Shown here: positions 11,101 through 22,294 of the stretch, in pieces
Position numbering within the stretch: the first letter of the stretch is position 1
How the letters are laid out: every line of letters starts with the position of its first letter
From: Verticillium longisporum
Taxonomy: Eukaryota > Ascomycota > Sordariomycetes > Glomerellales > Plectosphaerellaceae
Reading direction: 5' to 3'
Assembly (NCBI GenBank): GCA_019188255.1
Contig: JAETXT010000010.1
Location: 1,860,001-1,924,000, forward strand
DNA length: 64,000 nt
The notes under the pieces: model-generated
Database searches by the model: none
Told to the model about the DNA's origin: nothing
Seen by the model: only the letters and a program-made list of their open reading frames with translations
Made by a program: the position numbers and the translations under genes

Positions 11101-12496
11101 TTGTAGAAGAGGGAGCCACCGATGAGTGCCTGAACAACCGTGGCGACTTGCTTGAGAATCAGCGTGGCCTTGTCTCCCCACATGAGCTGGTACTGCCTCG
11201 TTACAGCAGCCCTGATCTGAGTGAGCAGGTCGGCAGTGACGGCGGATTTCTGCGGCACTCCGCGGTGCTTCTCACGAGCAACAGACTCTTTGAAGACGGC
11301 GGTGTTTTCGGCAGCCTCGGCGCTTTGGGGGTAGGTTTCAATTTCTTCGAGCATCTTGGCCCTAATTCTCGAACCCTCGTATGCAGCGTGAATTTCGTGG
11401 GCTGTACGAGGAAACGTGTTTTCGAACCCAGGAGCAATGACACGCTCCGTAGGAACCGTCACGCCAGTCAAGAAATCACCTCGGTTCGAGCCCGAGTCTC
11501 GAACAAAACCAAGGCTTTCCATGAAGGGCACTGCGTCGACTTGAGGACCGTAGAAAATCTGTTGGCCCTCGTCGAGGACGAGTACTTTGTCGAAATGCTC
11601 ATAAATGCCATTTCCGGCCTGGTAAAGAGTGACGATTGTGGTGAGCCCAAGAACGTCAGTCAGCACCCTGATCGCCTTGATCCATTCAAGCGCAGTGCTA
11701 GCGTCAAGGCCTCTCGTCGAGTTGTCCCAGCAGAACACGCTGGCACGGGTCGTCATGCATTCCAGAATCGAAACGCGCTTTCTTTCTCCTCCAGAAACGC
11801 CCCTCATGAATGCGTCTCCGACCTTTGTGTGTGCGGTGTGGGAGATGCCGACGGAACGCAGAAGGAAGTCTTTTTCGGCCTGAACGTACTCCTCGGCCGA
11901 GTTGATTCCCGGGGGCAAGACGTTTGGGACTTTCATGCGTGCAGCAAAGTTAATCGTGTCCTCCACGGTCAAGGCAGGGTAGAAGATTTCCTCCTCCGTA
12001 TTCATGATGATCTGGCCATCGTATTGACGGGCCTCTTTCGCAGACATGTTTCCAAAAACACATCTCCCGACACTTCTTCGTAACCGAGTCGGTTGTTGGA
12101 GAGCACACTGAGTAGCGTTGTGCACCCAGAGCCAGGTCGTCCGAGGACGAGGAGCATCTCTCCAGGCTTGACGCAACCGTGCGAGTTATGGATGATAGTC
12201 TTCAAGGGAGCATCTTTGCTCTTCTTGTGAAAGGGGTATAGCTGAGAAACGACGTTTTCGTTGAACGTGGCGTCGCTGCTGATGCCCCTGACTGTGAGGC
12301 TGTCCCAGGTTACACCGAGCTTTCGAGGCTTCTCTCCACCTGACTCGTCGTTGTTTTTCCTCTCGCGTACTTCAGGCGCCATGTGCCATTCTGAGCTGCT
12401 GGCAACAGGTGGTGACGCCGACTTGAAGCTGTAGTCCCCCGTTTCGTTATCCGTGTCGGCGGCCAGCGTTTGCTGGTCTGGAGTGATGGCCTCCAT
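8114..12496 (-). CDS. full-size PDR/ABC-G drug efflux transporter, interrupted by one apparent frameshift
   Basis: Plasma-membrane pump with (NBD-TMD)x2 layout. NBD1 has the PDR-type degenerate Walker [10 protein letters not shown], signature [11 protein letters not shown] and Walker B VFCWDN. NBD2 has canonical Walker [10 protein letters not shown], the degenerate signature [11 protein letters not shown] and Walker [14 protein letters not shown]. This asymmetry is normal for PDR pumps. Hydrophobic TM blocks follow each NBD, and the C-terminus is a PDR_CDR-type segment with extracellular cysteines. Introns are placed at 8741-8798 (GTAAGT, CTAAC, TTCAG) and 8502-8576 (GTACGT, CTAAT, ACAG). The start at 12496 begins a standard N-terminal extension. 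At the T5 run 12054-12058 the frame breaks between SGDV and FGNMS; one extra base restores an open frame of about 1,416 residues, the normal family length. It is either an indel error or a recent null allele. The closest remembered relatives are ABC1-type pumps linked to fungicide and plant-toxin tolerance. Confidence 0.9.
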
Positions 12497-13380
12497 GTCG
12501 ACGGCTGTCGAAGGTAAAAGGTGGCTGTGACAAGAGTGGCCTATTGATTCGAGGAGTTGAGAGTGTAGGAGAAGATAGTCTAGAAGATTGACTCAATCAA
12601 TACATCAATGTGATCCACGATGGAAAGAGATATAGTCCTCGGCTGGATGCGCGTTTGCGGTCATCTCTGGTTTTGGTCAGAAATGTCCGTATACCAATGC
12701 TTACGCAGGGTCTCGCAGAGCCCTTTCCAATCACGAAAGCTTCCGCGATGAATCATCATCATAGCCATGGCCAGCTTGTAAAGAGTGAGGCAGTGTCCGT
12801 CTTGCGGTCATGAAAGCCGTAGGACCCACAGGTTTCGTTCTCAAAACCTCCGATATAACAAGAATGCAGTTGAGCTAAATAGCTCGATGCGTCATTACTC
12901 TTGTGGAAAAGAAAACACCCCTTCGGAGGATTGATGAACGTTCTCGTTGTTTTTCGGCGCCTGACTTTGGGGTCACAGATATGCCATGGGCCCATGGGGC
13001 ACGACGCCGGAGGGAATTGATGATTACCTGTCAACCCCGAGTCCTCGGGTGGATTACCATGGCGCCATGCCTCATTGAGCCAAACGGCAACCCCGAAACC
13101 AGTCAAAGTTTATGTTATCGGGGCCTAGAAAATCAACATGTCTCAGCGAGTCAGGGAATGTCCTGCTCTAGATCAAACCCTCCGCGGAGGCTTTCATTTA
13201 AGAGGCCACGAGTTCCAGCCCGCGGTGCCGACAACAGCTTTGCAAGACTGCCCCTTTCTGCCCAGAGCCGCGCTGCACCTCAATCTCAATCCACACACAC
13301 CGGTCGCCTGTCAAGCCATCCTGACTTGTTCATGTTCATTCATACAACAACACCCTACATCCTCAAGCACAGATCTTTCA
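12497..13380. promoter_or_regulatory. divergent promoter region between ABC transporter and Zn2Cys6 regulator
   Basis: About 880 bp separate the two start codons. It contains the CCTCCGCGGAGG palindrome (own entry) and a further CCGCGG at 13220-13225. An open frame continues upstream of the regulator start to an ATG at 13138, but its predicted peptide has no recognisable features and is treated as leader. Confidence 0.6.
13179..13190. promoter_or_regulatory. PDRE-type palindrome CCTCCGCGGAGG
   Basis: A perfect 12-bp palindrome with the core TCCGCGGA at 13181-13188. That core is identical to the yeast pleiotropic drug response element bound by the Zn2Cys6 factors Pdr1/Pdr3. It lies about 190 bp upstream of the Zn2Cys6 start codon and about 685 bp from the ABC start codon. 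The site is seen in the sequence; its use by the neighbouring factor is inference. Confidence 0.55.
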
Positions 13381-14832
13381 ATGGGGGTCTCAACAGTTCA
13401 TCCTTCGCAGAAGCGTATATCATGTGAAGTGTGCAGGAAGCACAAGGCCAGATGCCAGCGTCTCAGCTCCAGTGACGCGAAATGCTCGCGGTGCACTCTG
13501 CTTGGCGTCGAATGTGTGACAGGGCAGCAAAAGAAGATTGGTAGGCCCAGGAGGCGCCCAGTCGTTGCTGGGGCCGAAACACCACAGACTCGACAATCAG
13601 AGAACACAAACACGTCACCTGTGCATCACCAGGCCACGCTGAACAGGGAGTATTCGGGGCACCACTCAAGTTCCCCGAACAGTTCTCCTGGGCCAGTCAC
13701 TCTGCAAGGAAATCATCAACTGGGGTGGAATCTTGGCAACCTGTCTCCATCCCCCACATCTACACCCCTGACGCAAACACCAGTTGTCGACAATGGAGCT
13801 CTTGGAACAGCAATATGGCCATCTTTTGACGTCGAGTCCTACGATCAAAACACCTTCGCCGGATCAACAATTGATCACTACGGAGATGGCCCCTACATGT
13901 TTGAACCGAGTTTGGATTTCGACTTGTCGTCGCAAGCCCCATACACAGAGCAGGCGCCAATGGCCATGCCGTCCCCCCCTGAAGAGCTTTGCGAAACAAC
14001 CAAACTTACCATGACGAAGCCGGTGCTGGATCATGGCAAGGTGGATGATATAGCCGTATCGGAAGCCATATCCAAGCTTTCCAAGATGAATCTGGACTTG
14101 CACGTTCGCGTCGCGGCCGCCGAGATGCACAAGTCTAATATCAACTTCAATCGCATCATATACGACGATAGTCCGCTCTTCATCGACAACACCACGCTGG
14201 CAGCCTTCATACTGAAGGCATCGCAAGAGATCCATCTCATTATGACGCGATTACGCGGCAACCGAACAACCCGGGGCATGTTGGGTGGCTTCGCCAACGC
14301 GGACAAGATTCTGGCGAGTATTCTTCCCCCCTCACCGCAATCCAGTCAAGGTGAAGTCTACCCTACGGGCGTGACTCCATCTCACCCATATCCGGCCGCC
14401 GCGGGCGAGCCATTGCTGGCACCTCTCGCCCTGACCCTCACAAGCATCTACACCCAGCTGATCACGCTCTTCGAGCTGATTCTGGAGCACCTCTCATCCC
14501 GGATCCAGCGCATTGGTTCGGATCCCATCGCGCCCATCAACGGACTCACGGTCGGGGGCTTGCCGCTAGTCAAGCCGTGCGTACAGGGTATGATGTTTGC
14601 CGAGGTCATCATCCAGATTCTGGTCAAGTTCGAGCAAGCTTTGGGGATAGTCCCGTCGCCTGAGGGCAGCGGCACAGGTCTGCTATCCGCGCGGCAGATC
14701 AGCGTTCTGTGGAGCGAGCTGGACGAAGGGCCAGGCATCATGCCGGGCCAGGGCATGCTGAGGCCAGCAAGACTGAAGAAGTCTTTCGAGAGGGTGGCTG
14801 CTATTTTCAAGCACCTTTCCATCGAACTGTAA
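13381..14832 (+). CDS. Zn2Cys6 fungal-type transcription factor
   Basis: A predicted 483-residue nuclear regulator. Residues 15-45 carry a textbook binuclear cluster, C-x2-C-x6-C-x9-C-x2-C-x6-C (CEVCRKHKARC, then CSRCTLLGVEC), followed by the basic linker KKIGRPRRRP. A Ser/Pro/Thr/Gln-rich middle section follows, then a helical C-terminal half with no domain I can name. The start at 13381 places the zinc cluster close to the N-terminus as usual; an in-frame ATG at 13138 would add 81 residues of unlikely sequence. No intron is needed. The gene is transcribed away from the PDR pump, with a PDRE-like palindrome in its own upstream region, so control of the pump and of itself is plausible but unproven. 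Confidence 0.85.
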   Translation: MGVSTVHPSQKRISCEVCRKHKARCQRLSSSDAKCSRCTLLGVECVTGQQKKIGRPRRRPVVAGAETPQTRQSENTNTSPVHHQATLNREYSGHHSSSPNSSPGPVTLQGNHQLGWNLGNLSPSPTSTPLTQTPVVDNGALGTAIWPSFDVESYDQNTFAGSTIDHYGDGPYMFEPSLDFDLSSQAPYTEQAPMAMPSPPEELCETTKLTMTKPVLDHGKVDDIAVSEAISKLSKMNLDLHVRVAAAEMHKSNINFNRIIYDDSPLFIDNTTLAAFILKASQEIHLIMTRLRGNRTTRGMLGGFANADKILASILPPSPQSSQGEVYPTGVTPSHPYPAAAGEPLLAPLALTLTSIYTQLITLFELILEHLSSRIQRIGSDPIAPINGLTVGGLPLVKPCVQGMMFAEVIIQILVKFEQALGIVPSPEGSGTGLLSARQISVLWSELDEGPGIMPGQGMLRPARLKKSFERVAAIFKHLSIEL

Positions 14833-15142
14833 CTGTATATTATCTACCCTAGAGAGTCTGGCGGCTGGCCTGATTAGACGTGATGTATGTACTCTGCATT
14901 GTTTGATCGAATTAGATTCCGTATATCTGATGAACTGAACAAGCACGCCGATTGCGGGGTGAGAAGGCCATGGGATTCGGGACATCACGCGAACAGAAAG
15001 ACCTGGGAATCTATCAAGGAGTCTCAGGCACGCAAGTCACAGGCCATGATCATCCAGGTCAAAGCTCTTGAATCAGGACGGGCCGCAGAAAAGGTTATTT
15101 GGTTGGCAAAGAAAGATCGATATCACCAACATCAACACGGCG

Positions 15143-15793
15143 CTACGCGTTGAATTCCGATGAAATATGGATGGCGGTGCCGTTGGTTGTGTCATCTGTT
15201 CCTTGCGCCCAGCCGTCAGCCCTGGTGCAGCTGTCCAAGTTGCGACTAGCAGTCTCGGCGATCTCGCGACTGGGTATTGCAAATTAGTGAAGAAACGGTC
15301 GCGAAACGGTTACGGTGAGCTTACAAGGTTGTCTTTCCTCCAAGTTCGGACCGGCGCCTCCCCATATCTGCGCAGTGCCGTGAGCGTAATAGAGTTGCCG
15401 GGACGCTGTCATCGGGACCTCATTATCCGGGTTGCCGCGAAGCTGGTCAATGCAGTTGACAGCATCCGTGACCTGGTCTTGTCAGTCGGCCATGTTGTTT
15501 TTGGCTAGTGGCGGAATTGTCCACGGGAACTTACGCGGGATTCTTGCCTTTCCAGCTGGTTACAAGAAGCATGGTCCTCCGCGCCGGCGGTGTCCAACCC
15601 CGCTAAGAATGCATTAAGGGCCTCCTGCAAAGACAAATAGTCTCCTTCGGGGTTCTCAGCATAGTCAGAGACACATTTCTCAATCGAGAAAAAAGGGGCT
15701 GGCTGCGCAGAAATATGAGCCTCGCTGGCGGGGAGGCGGCTACCAAAGGAGCCAAAGCCACGGCGGCCAGCACAGGGAAGGTGAAGTTAACCA
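15143..15793 (-). pseudogene. small secreted Cys-containing protein, decayed tandem copy
   Basis: A degenerate paralogue of the gene at 17151-17865. It starts with a good signal peptide (MVNFTFPVLAAVALAPLVAA), compared with MVRLTFPALAML in the other copy. The frame is then lost: the next homologous block (PFFSIEK, then NPEGDYLSLQEAL) is one base out of frame. A first intron with GTAAGT sits at the same position as in the intact copy, but the flanking exons do not join in frame. A further exon reads VTDAVNCIDQL and later GTAQIWGG. The final block (DSCTRADG) is again out of frame with what precedes it. Three frame conflicts in about 650 bp argue for a pseudogene. Because other genes in this window show isolated one-base losses, sequence error cannot be fully excluded. 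Confidence 0.6.
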
Positions 15794-16344
15794 TGATATC
15801 GAAATGTCTCAGGTAAACAAGAACTCGCTCGGCCCAAGTATATGTAAGCAGTGAGGGGAGCACTCGGGAGACCAATCTGCCGTGTGCGAAGCGGTTATAC
15901 ATAGTATGCGTCAAAAAGACCAGATTCTGTCGTTGCCTTTTTGGCCCCCGGTTCATACTCATGTTCTTGGCCAACAGGGCCGTCATGATCGAAATGCATG
16001 CAGACACCGCCCTTGCGCAGCGAATTGAATGTCGCGTCAGGTACCTTAACTGCCTCAGTGGAGGAGCAACCAGTCGGAACAAGGTCCTGCCATCGTCAGG
16101 TCGCTGCCAAGGGCACTTCGACCCCACTGACTCCGTGTCTCTCAACCACCGACTTGCTAGCGCCAACAGCGTTTGATGAATGTTACCATGCGCCCCGTGC
16201 ATCTCGACTCGGAACACGGGTCTTACCCGTTCAGGCAAAAATTGTCAGCATTTAGGTTGCGGCAGAGTTGAGCAGGTGGAGTCTTTGCCCACCTCACTCA
16301 GACTCCCTCACTCTGGGTCTTCTGTACATGTATGTGCCAGCCGT

Positions 16345-16398
16345 GTCCGACACGGTAGCCTTGTCCGACACGGTAGCCTTGTCCGACACGGTAGCCTT
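16345..16398. repeat. 18-bp tandem repeat x3
   Basis: Three exact contiguous copies of GTCCGACACGGTAGCCTT. The left edge forms the interrupted palindrome CCGTGTC-C-GACACGG. Confidence 0.9.
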
Positions 16399-16456
16399 GT
16401 GCCAACGTGGCGCCCCACTCATGGTGCATTGTTGAAAACGTTGTCTTTCAAGCTGT

Positions 16457-16475
16457 GTACATGTACATGTACATG
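16457..16475. repeat. GTACAT tandem/palindromic run
   Basis: (GTACAT)x3 plus G, self-complementary around its centre. It belongs to the series of TACATGTA palindromes spread over 16.3-22.3 kb. Confidence 0.8.
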
Positions 16476-17150
16476 CTATCGAAGCTCATCGTTAGCCATG
16501 CCACTGTCGAGATGGGGGACATTACATGTAGTCACCTTGGCCAAGATGTCTTTTGGGGGAGGCTGGGCCCTATCAACCCGCAGTTCCGAGTCCAAGGACC
16601 GCAACTTGCCCTACGGGCGATCGATCAGCGATCACCGCTGTGGCCCCCCCCAATTTCTCCCACGAAGCCCATCACAGAACGCATGATCCATCTGGTAGCG
16701 CCAACCGCACCGCACAACGCCCACTTCGAGATGCAGACATGGTACCTCAGGCCTCCAGTGCGTCTCGTCGCTTTCGAATCGGCGCGCGAGGGCGGATCGG
16801 TCGCGGATGAACACTCGCATACAGGCTGAGCCCAGCCGAGATGAACAACAGGGGGAATCGGTAACGTAAGCCGGACCGGATTTGGAGGGTTCCGGAGCCA
16901 CGGACACGGCCGCAACTGCATGTGTGCGGGCCATGTCACTATCTTGATTGCAGATACTCATATTACGTACCTGATGTCAAGCCCTTCCGTGGTAAGAGCA
17001 AAATCCCGAGCCTTGATCACGAATGAAGGTAGGTGAAGCTCCGGCAAATATATACTGTTTGAGGTTACATAAATGCTTTGGTGAGCCAAACGAGTGCCCA
17101 TCAGCTTCATCCACCTATGTCAACATTCTCGCCCACTTCAACATGCCTAG

Positions 17151-17865
17151 CTAACATCGCGGCAGCCTGCCACGTAGAAGCTCGGGGTTCCCACCTAGCT
17201 GTTGATTGAGTCTGGTGGAGAGAACAACATTGATCTGCTGGTTGAAGATCCACGATCCTTGCACCCTGCCATCAGCTCTCGTGCAGTGGTCCATAATCTT
17301 GCCGCCAGACTGGGCTACTTGGAGGCTGTTGAGCTGTGAGCAACCGCCCGACCAGAGTTGTGCGGGATACAGAGGCGGACGTACTAAGTGATCTGCTTCA
17401 CCTACTGCAAGAAGGCGCCATTTATTGACGCCCCCAGTTGCGCTGTACCACGACCACACCAGGATCGGGAGGCCTGTCCTGCTGCGATGTTGGCAGATTG
17501 GGAGCCTTTTCGGCTGGCCTCGTTGATACACGCCACCGCATCCGCAATCTGAACATGTTAGAAGGCTGGTTAGGATAGCAAAGAGGCTGCGATGAAAGAC
17601 ATACGCGACATTCCTTGAAAGGAACGTGATTGCAGATGGGAGATCGCTTTTGCAGTCGAGTGCTGTTCAATGTAGCTTCGAATGCAATGACAGCTTCTTC
17701 GACAGAAGAATGATCTCCGTCGGGATCGTTGCCAATGTCGGTAGCCCATTTCTCAATGGAGAAGGGGACCATGTCAACACTGTCCGGACTTGCTGCCGCT
17801 GGAGCAGCAGTGACGAATGACAGCAATGACAGCATGGCCAGTGCCGGGAAAGTGAGTCTGACCAT
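17151..17865 (-). CDS. small secreted cysteine-containing protein, effector-like
   Basis: A predicted secreted protein of unknown function. Signal peptide MVRLTFPALAMLSLLSFVTA, then an acidic pro-region, then a dibasic Kex2-type site (LQKR) directly before a Cys-containing mature domain that begins SPICNHVPFKEC. Intron 1 is 17549-17604 (GTATGT, CTAAC, TTCAG). A second intron is needed; the best fit is a 44-nt one between exon end WCGRG and a continuation beginning VGEADHL (about 17405-17448). The mature part then has GGCSQLNSL, KIMDHCTRADG and a C-terminal Cys. Total roughly 170-180 residues. I recognise the layout (Cys pairs around A-D-A-x-x-C and C-T-R-A-D-G) from unnamed small secreted proteins of plant- and insect-associated ascomycetes but know no assigned function. 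A decayed tandem copy lies downstream. Uncertain: the exact second intron. Confidence 0.6.
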
Positions 17866-17970
17866 ATTGGAGGAGAAGAGATGACTGTCTGTCTGATACG
17901 GTTTGACGTGAGAATGTGCCCTGAGGAGTGAAGGGTTTGAAGAGAAGACACAAGCGGGTGCGCCCTTCTC

Positions 17971-17976
17971 TTTATA
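17971..17976 (-). promoter_or_regulatory. TATA box of the small secreted protein gene
   Basis: TATAAA read on the minus strand, 106 bp upstream of the start codon at 17865. Confidence 0.45.
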
Positions 17977-20894
17977 ATACTGCGCTGCCACGAAGAAGCG
18001 GTGGAAAATTGAGCAGACCTTCGGCCTGGCAGCGGCTCAGTGTCCAGTGTAGTCTTTCCTTGTGGTGAAGATGCAGCACTCGCGCAAGGATGAACTGATT
18101 CCGCATGCACGACCAGCGGCTCCACGCTCCAGTCTGATGGCCGTGTTGGTTGTATGGCAGCAAACACTTGTTGTTGAGCATATTTGTGCCAATGATGGGT
18201 CTTATGCCTAGCCACGAAGATATGGGCGGGTATTCACTGGTATACCAGCGACAACTGCCATATGCATCTCGAAGCATCCTGGCGGCTCACAGGTTTGAGC
18301 TGCAGCGGACCACGTACCAAAACGGTCATGGTTTCTTGGCGAAGGGTCCAAATGCACATTCACAGAAATGAGCATAGTACCATAAAATACCAATGATAAC
18401 TTTCAGGTAAGATCTCATTGAGCTCATCATGGTAGTTCAGCATGAGGAACTGACAGTAGATTGAGGTATACAGTAGCAGTCACTAGCATTGCGAACGAGG
18501 TTTACCGTATGACAACATACTCCTCAAGTCTCAGTAGAAACTTTTCAGTCTGAGGCAACTGCCTACCTACCTACCTAGGTAACGTAATGTACGATCGTGG
18601 GTCAGGGAACTGTTAGTGCCAGCAAGATGTTACCCACGAAGATGTCTCGGCGTATATATCCAGTTGCTGCAGCAGGACTACTTCCCTGCATAGACGAGAT
18701 TGAAATGACCACGGCTTAATGTGTGCATATAACATACTGAGAAGAAAAAAAGGTGTCAGGCGACCCTGCAGAGCTGCCAAGCAGGGGGATCGGTCAGGGG
18801 CTAAGGGCTACGATAAACGTATATATATATACTGCGGAGGGCCAGAATTCGGATGTATCCCAACCCCCTACTTTTATTCTCTTGCCTGCGGACTACGTGT
18901 GGAAGACCTCTTCACTCTGTTCTAAACAACGCTCCGACAAGAGGTCCCAGGCTTCTCCCTCACTAGGACACGTGGTGCAGCATAAAGGGTTCTGTATAGC
19001 CGCCTAAGCATGTGTGGGCGTCTAGACCGGGCTATCCACTGATACCAAAGTCCGTGACCGCTTGATTGTCTCGAGAATCGAGGTTCAACTATGGTGCAGC
19101 TATACCTAAGGCACTTCATGAGCAGGGCCACCCGGTGCTCCAGATTATAACTCAAGGCTGACGTGATCTTGACGCGATGATGGGCGGCTTGCAGGTGACA
19201 ATGCAGAGCTCATATCAAAATCACCTGTGACCATGCCTTAGGTTCGCTTGCTGGCTAGATCTCCCGAGCTCAAAAGGATCCGTGATTGTGGTGATACCTG
19301 GTCAGACACAGTCGTCTTCCTCTACGCATCTGAATCATGTCGGCCACAATGTGGATTACTCATCGTCTAATAAGACGCTTCGGGTTGGCTCTCGGAGGAG
19401 CGGTGATGACCACTTGGCAAGAAAACAATTGGAAAGCATGGCAGGCACCAAGCGTAACATCCTTCGAAAACATTTTTGATTGTCAATGGCTTGCAACTCA
19501 ATGAATTATAGCAACCAACCTCCTCACTCGACGATGGGCAGACTGAGAGGTCAAAGTGACACAGGCCAGTACTGGACCGGGCTTTTCTCACAGAATACCT
19601 AGCCATCATGGTAGTGTGATAATGGTCTGATCATAGACCTCGTTCCGTCCTCACCGCACCGCGTCGTCGCTGTGCGCATGGGGAAGCTTGAGTTGAAGCA
19701 GTATTGCTACATTTCACGTCATTGGCCTTTCTGTTGTGTTGGGTGCCGAGCCGGCGCCGAAGCCATCTTTCAAAGCGGCCGGGTCCACCGGCCCGGCTGA
19801 TCAGCCCCATCAGACACGGCAGAGTGCCGGACATTTTCGGCTTTTCTACTCGGATGCCTTGCCCTGACATCCACGTCTGTACACTACACGATCCGCAGGT
19901 GGGTGGTCAGACATGAGACCGCACCTGGTCAGACTCCGAACGCACGAGGAGAAGAGGCACAACTCGCTCGTGCCAGCTGGCAAGCATCACATCACCACCG
20001 TACCAGCTCACCTGCATGGTCATCAATCACCTTGCACTTGGCAGGCTGCTTGGAGAAGACTGAAGACTGCTCGACGTGCTTACTCAGTAAGTATCTGTTT
20101 GAGCGGACACTGAATGACTACTGGCCATCAGTGGCAGCCCGCCTCTCCCGGGTTGCTCCCCGATTTTGACAGCATGACGCAAGCACCATAGCCGAGCTCG
20201 AGCCACCTCGACGTTCCAGACCGCGCTCTTCCGCTCGGCGGGCAGGGCTTAGGCACCTAGCCCGCGGGAGCCAACCAGGCACAGATCTTCAACGGGGCGC
20301 TTATAGCCCCTGAAAAGCGCAGCCACCAACGCGTATCAACTACATGTACACGCAAAAAGCTGAAAACCCAAAGAAACAAGGATGAAGGCTTGGGCGATGG
20401 ATGGAGCTGTCGGCGGAAAAGAAAGCCTTCAAACAGGACGCCCCCCCTCGACGCGACTGCCGAAAAGAAGATCGAGCGAGATGCGGTCTATGCAACCTGA
20501 CATGGCGCGCTACGAATCAGTCATTCAGCCTGTTATCAACGTAGCGATTCCACTTCCTGGCCATTCGTGCGGCGTAGTGGGGGGGAAGAGGGAGTGCCAA
20601 CGCCCGTGAGGGACAACAGAGCGTGAACGTGTGTGGACCAGCTGAGCTCATTTCATTCCAGAACGACGGTGCACGCCACAGAGGCTTGCCCTCTCCTCCC
20701 GCCCCTATGGCTCAGTCCGTCAACAAGGAGTCCGGCCAGATCGGATAGTGGGGACGGCGGAATAAAACCTCTCAAAGGCCCCAGTGGCTGCAAGGAAGTG
20801 CTATAGTATTGATTGCACAACTATCAACACGTCATAGTACAAGGAGGGTGCTTTTCACTTGCAGCTGGTTAGATCGCCGGCATTCTCGAGCGGT

Positions 20895-20904
20895 CTACAT
20901 GTAG
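20895..20904. repeat. palindrome CTACATGTAG
   Basis: A perfect 10-bp palindrome containing TACATGTA. Confidence 0.8.
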
Positions 20905-20973
20905 TGTTGATGGGATGCATCTGCCAGGAGGGTTTTTACGCGTCCTCGATCATCCTAGTTGGGGCAGTACGTG

Positions 20974-20991
20974 TACTGTACATGTACAGTA
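20974..20991. repeat. 18-bp perfect palindrome
   Basis: TACTGTACATGTACAGTA is fully self-complementary. Confidence 0.85.
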
Positions 20992-22278
20992 AGTTGGGCG
21001 AGCAGTGCCGGATGTGTGATGAACGTGTACATGTAAGGATCGTCGTCGTCGTATTCGATGGAGAAAAGCAGAGCTTGACTGAAGTAAAGTTTGCCATGAA
21101 CAACATGTGAGCCGGATGAGTACTCCGCTCGCTCCAGGCATCCACAACGTGGATAAGCACGTCGCTGGCTGCAAAGCTTCCTGAAAGGGGCCGTGAGTGG
21201 GTACAATCACGCAAACACCCTGAGGCCGGTGGTCCTCTTTAGAAAAGATCCCACCTCTTTGGTCCTGCTGTTATAGGCAATAAGCACAATGTGCAGCTTC
21301 ATATGCGACCTGCAGACGCGGCGGGCAGCTAGCGGAGGCCGGTTCGAGCGCCGAGCAGACGGCACAGGCACTTCGTATTCATGCCGGACGGCCGAGGACA
21401 CATGTCGGGTACATGCTGAACACGGAAGAACCGGATGGTCTGAAAGGGAGAGGGAGGGTGGGGTGACATGGTCCAAGAGCGAGAGCACTCTACACAAGCC
21501 GACCAAAGAAAGCCTTGGGGCAACGGGGGAGGACCTTGCTGCAGCGAGCATGTCCCTGATTAATGATTGCCATGACCCGCCATGGGGATGCCTGCATCTT
21601 TAGCCCCCATTTTGTGCCCGGACTGTCTTTACGAAGCAGGCTGTGCCTCCCGCGAGAATCTCAAAATCAATCAAGCTGTTTCTCGAATGTCGATAGGGCA
21701 GCCGCATTCCACAACTGGGACACACTCCCGCCGGAATGTTTGCATGGCAACTGTGGCAGCCATTCGAAGAGCGACACGAGGTAGCAGCGGCTGTGCTGGC
21801 AATGATCGGCCCACTTCCAAGATAACGAGAGAAACTGGAACGGCTGACAGAGCAGTCGAGTTCGAGGTGAGGGCGAGATTCGACACAACAGTGTGCCGGC
21901 AGCGGCACACCCGAAAGCCACAAGCGCCATAGCAGTCGGTATCGAAGCCGCCATGTGCAACGCTGCAGCCTCCCCGAACAAACATGTCGTGGGCCAGTCG
22001 AGCGGAGCCTGGCCTCGTCATTCAGGTCGCAATGTGCCCCAAAGCAGATAGATGGCTCAGAAGAAGTGGTGTCCATCGCTCGACAACACCCTTCAGCTGG
22101 TGACGACCCTTGTGAAAGCTACTGCACTCTGCACAAAGAAAGCGGGCAGAAAGTATCTGTTTCAGGCTGCGACCTTGGAACCCCCTCGGCGGCGTTTCGC
22201 AATTGGTGCTGTCGAGCCGAGAAGCAATCGTGGACCAAAGTTATGCGTGCCCATTTTGTGCACTTGGTTTTGTGACTG

Positions 22279-22294
22279 CTACATGTACATGTAG
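22279..22294. repeat. 16-bp perfect palindrome
   Basis: CTACATGTACATGTAG is fully self-complementary. Confidence 0.85.

Larger units (their letters stand above)
15794..17150. other. intergenic between the two small secreted protein copies
   Basis: No gene seen. It holds the 18-bp tandem repeat and two TACATGTA-type palindromes, listed separately. The open frames here have no motifs and overlap on both strands. Confidence 0.4.

Noticed and set aside
12002..12176. Intron explaining the ABC frame change near 12058
   Set aside because: No GT-AG pair of usable length keeps both conserved flanks, whereas one missing base in a T5 run explains it fully.
16345..16398. CRISPR-like array
   Set aside because: The 18-bp copies are directly adjacent with no spacers, and the window is eukaryotic.
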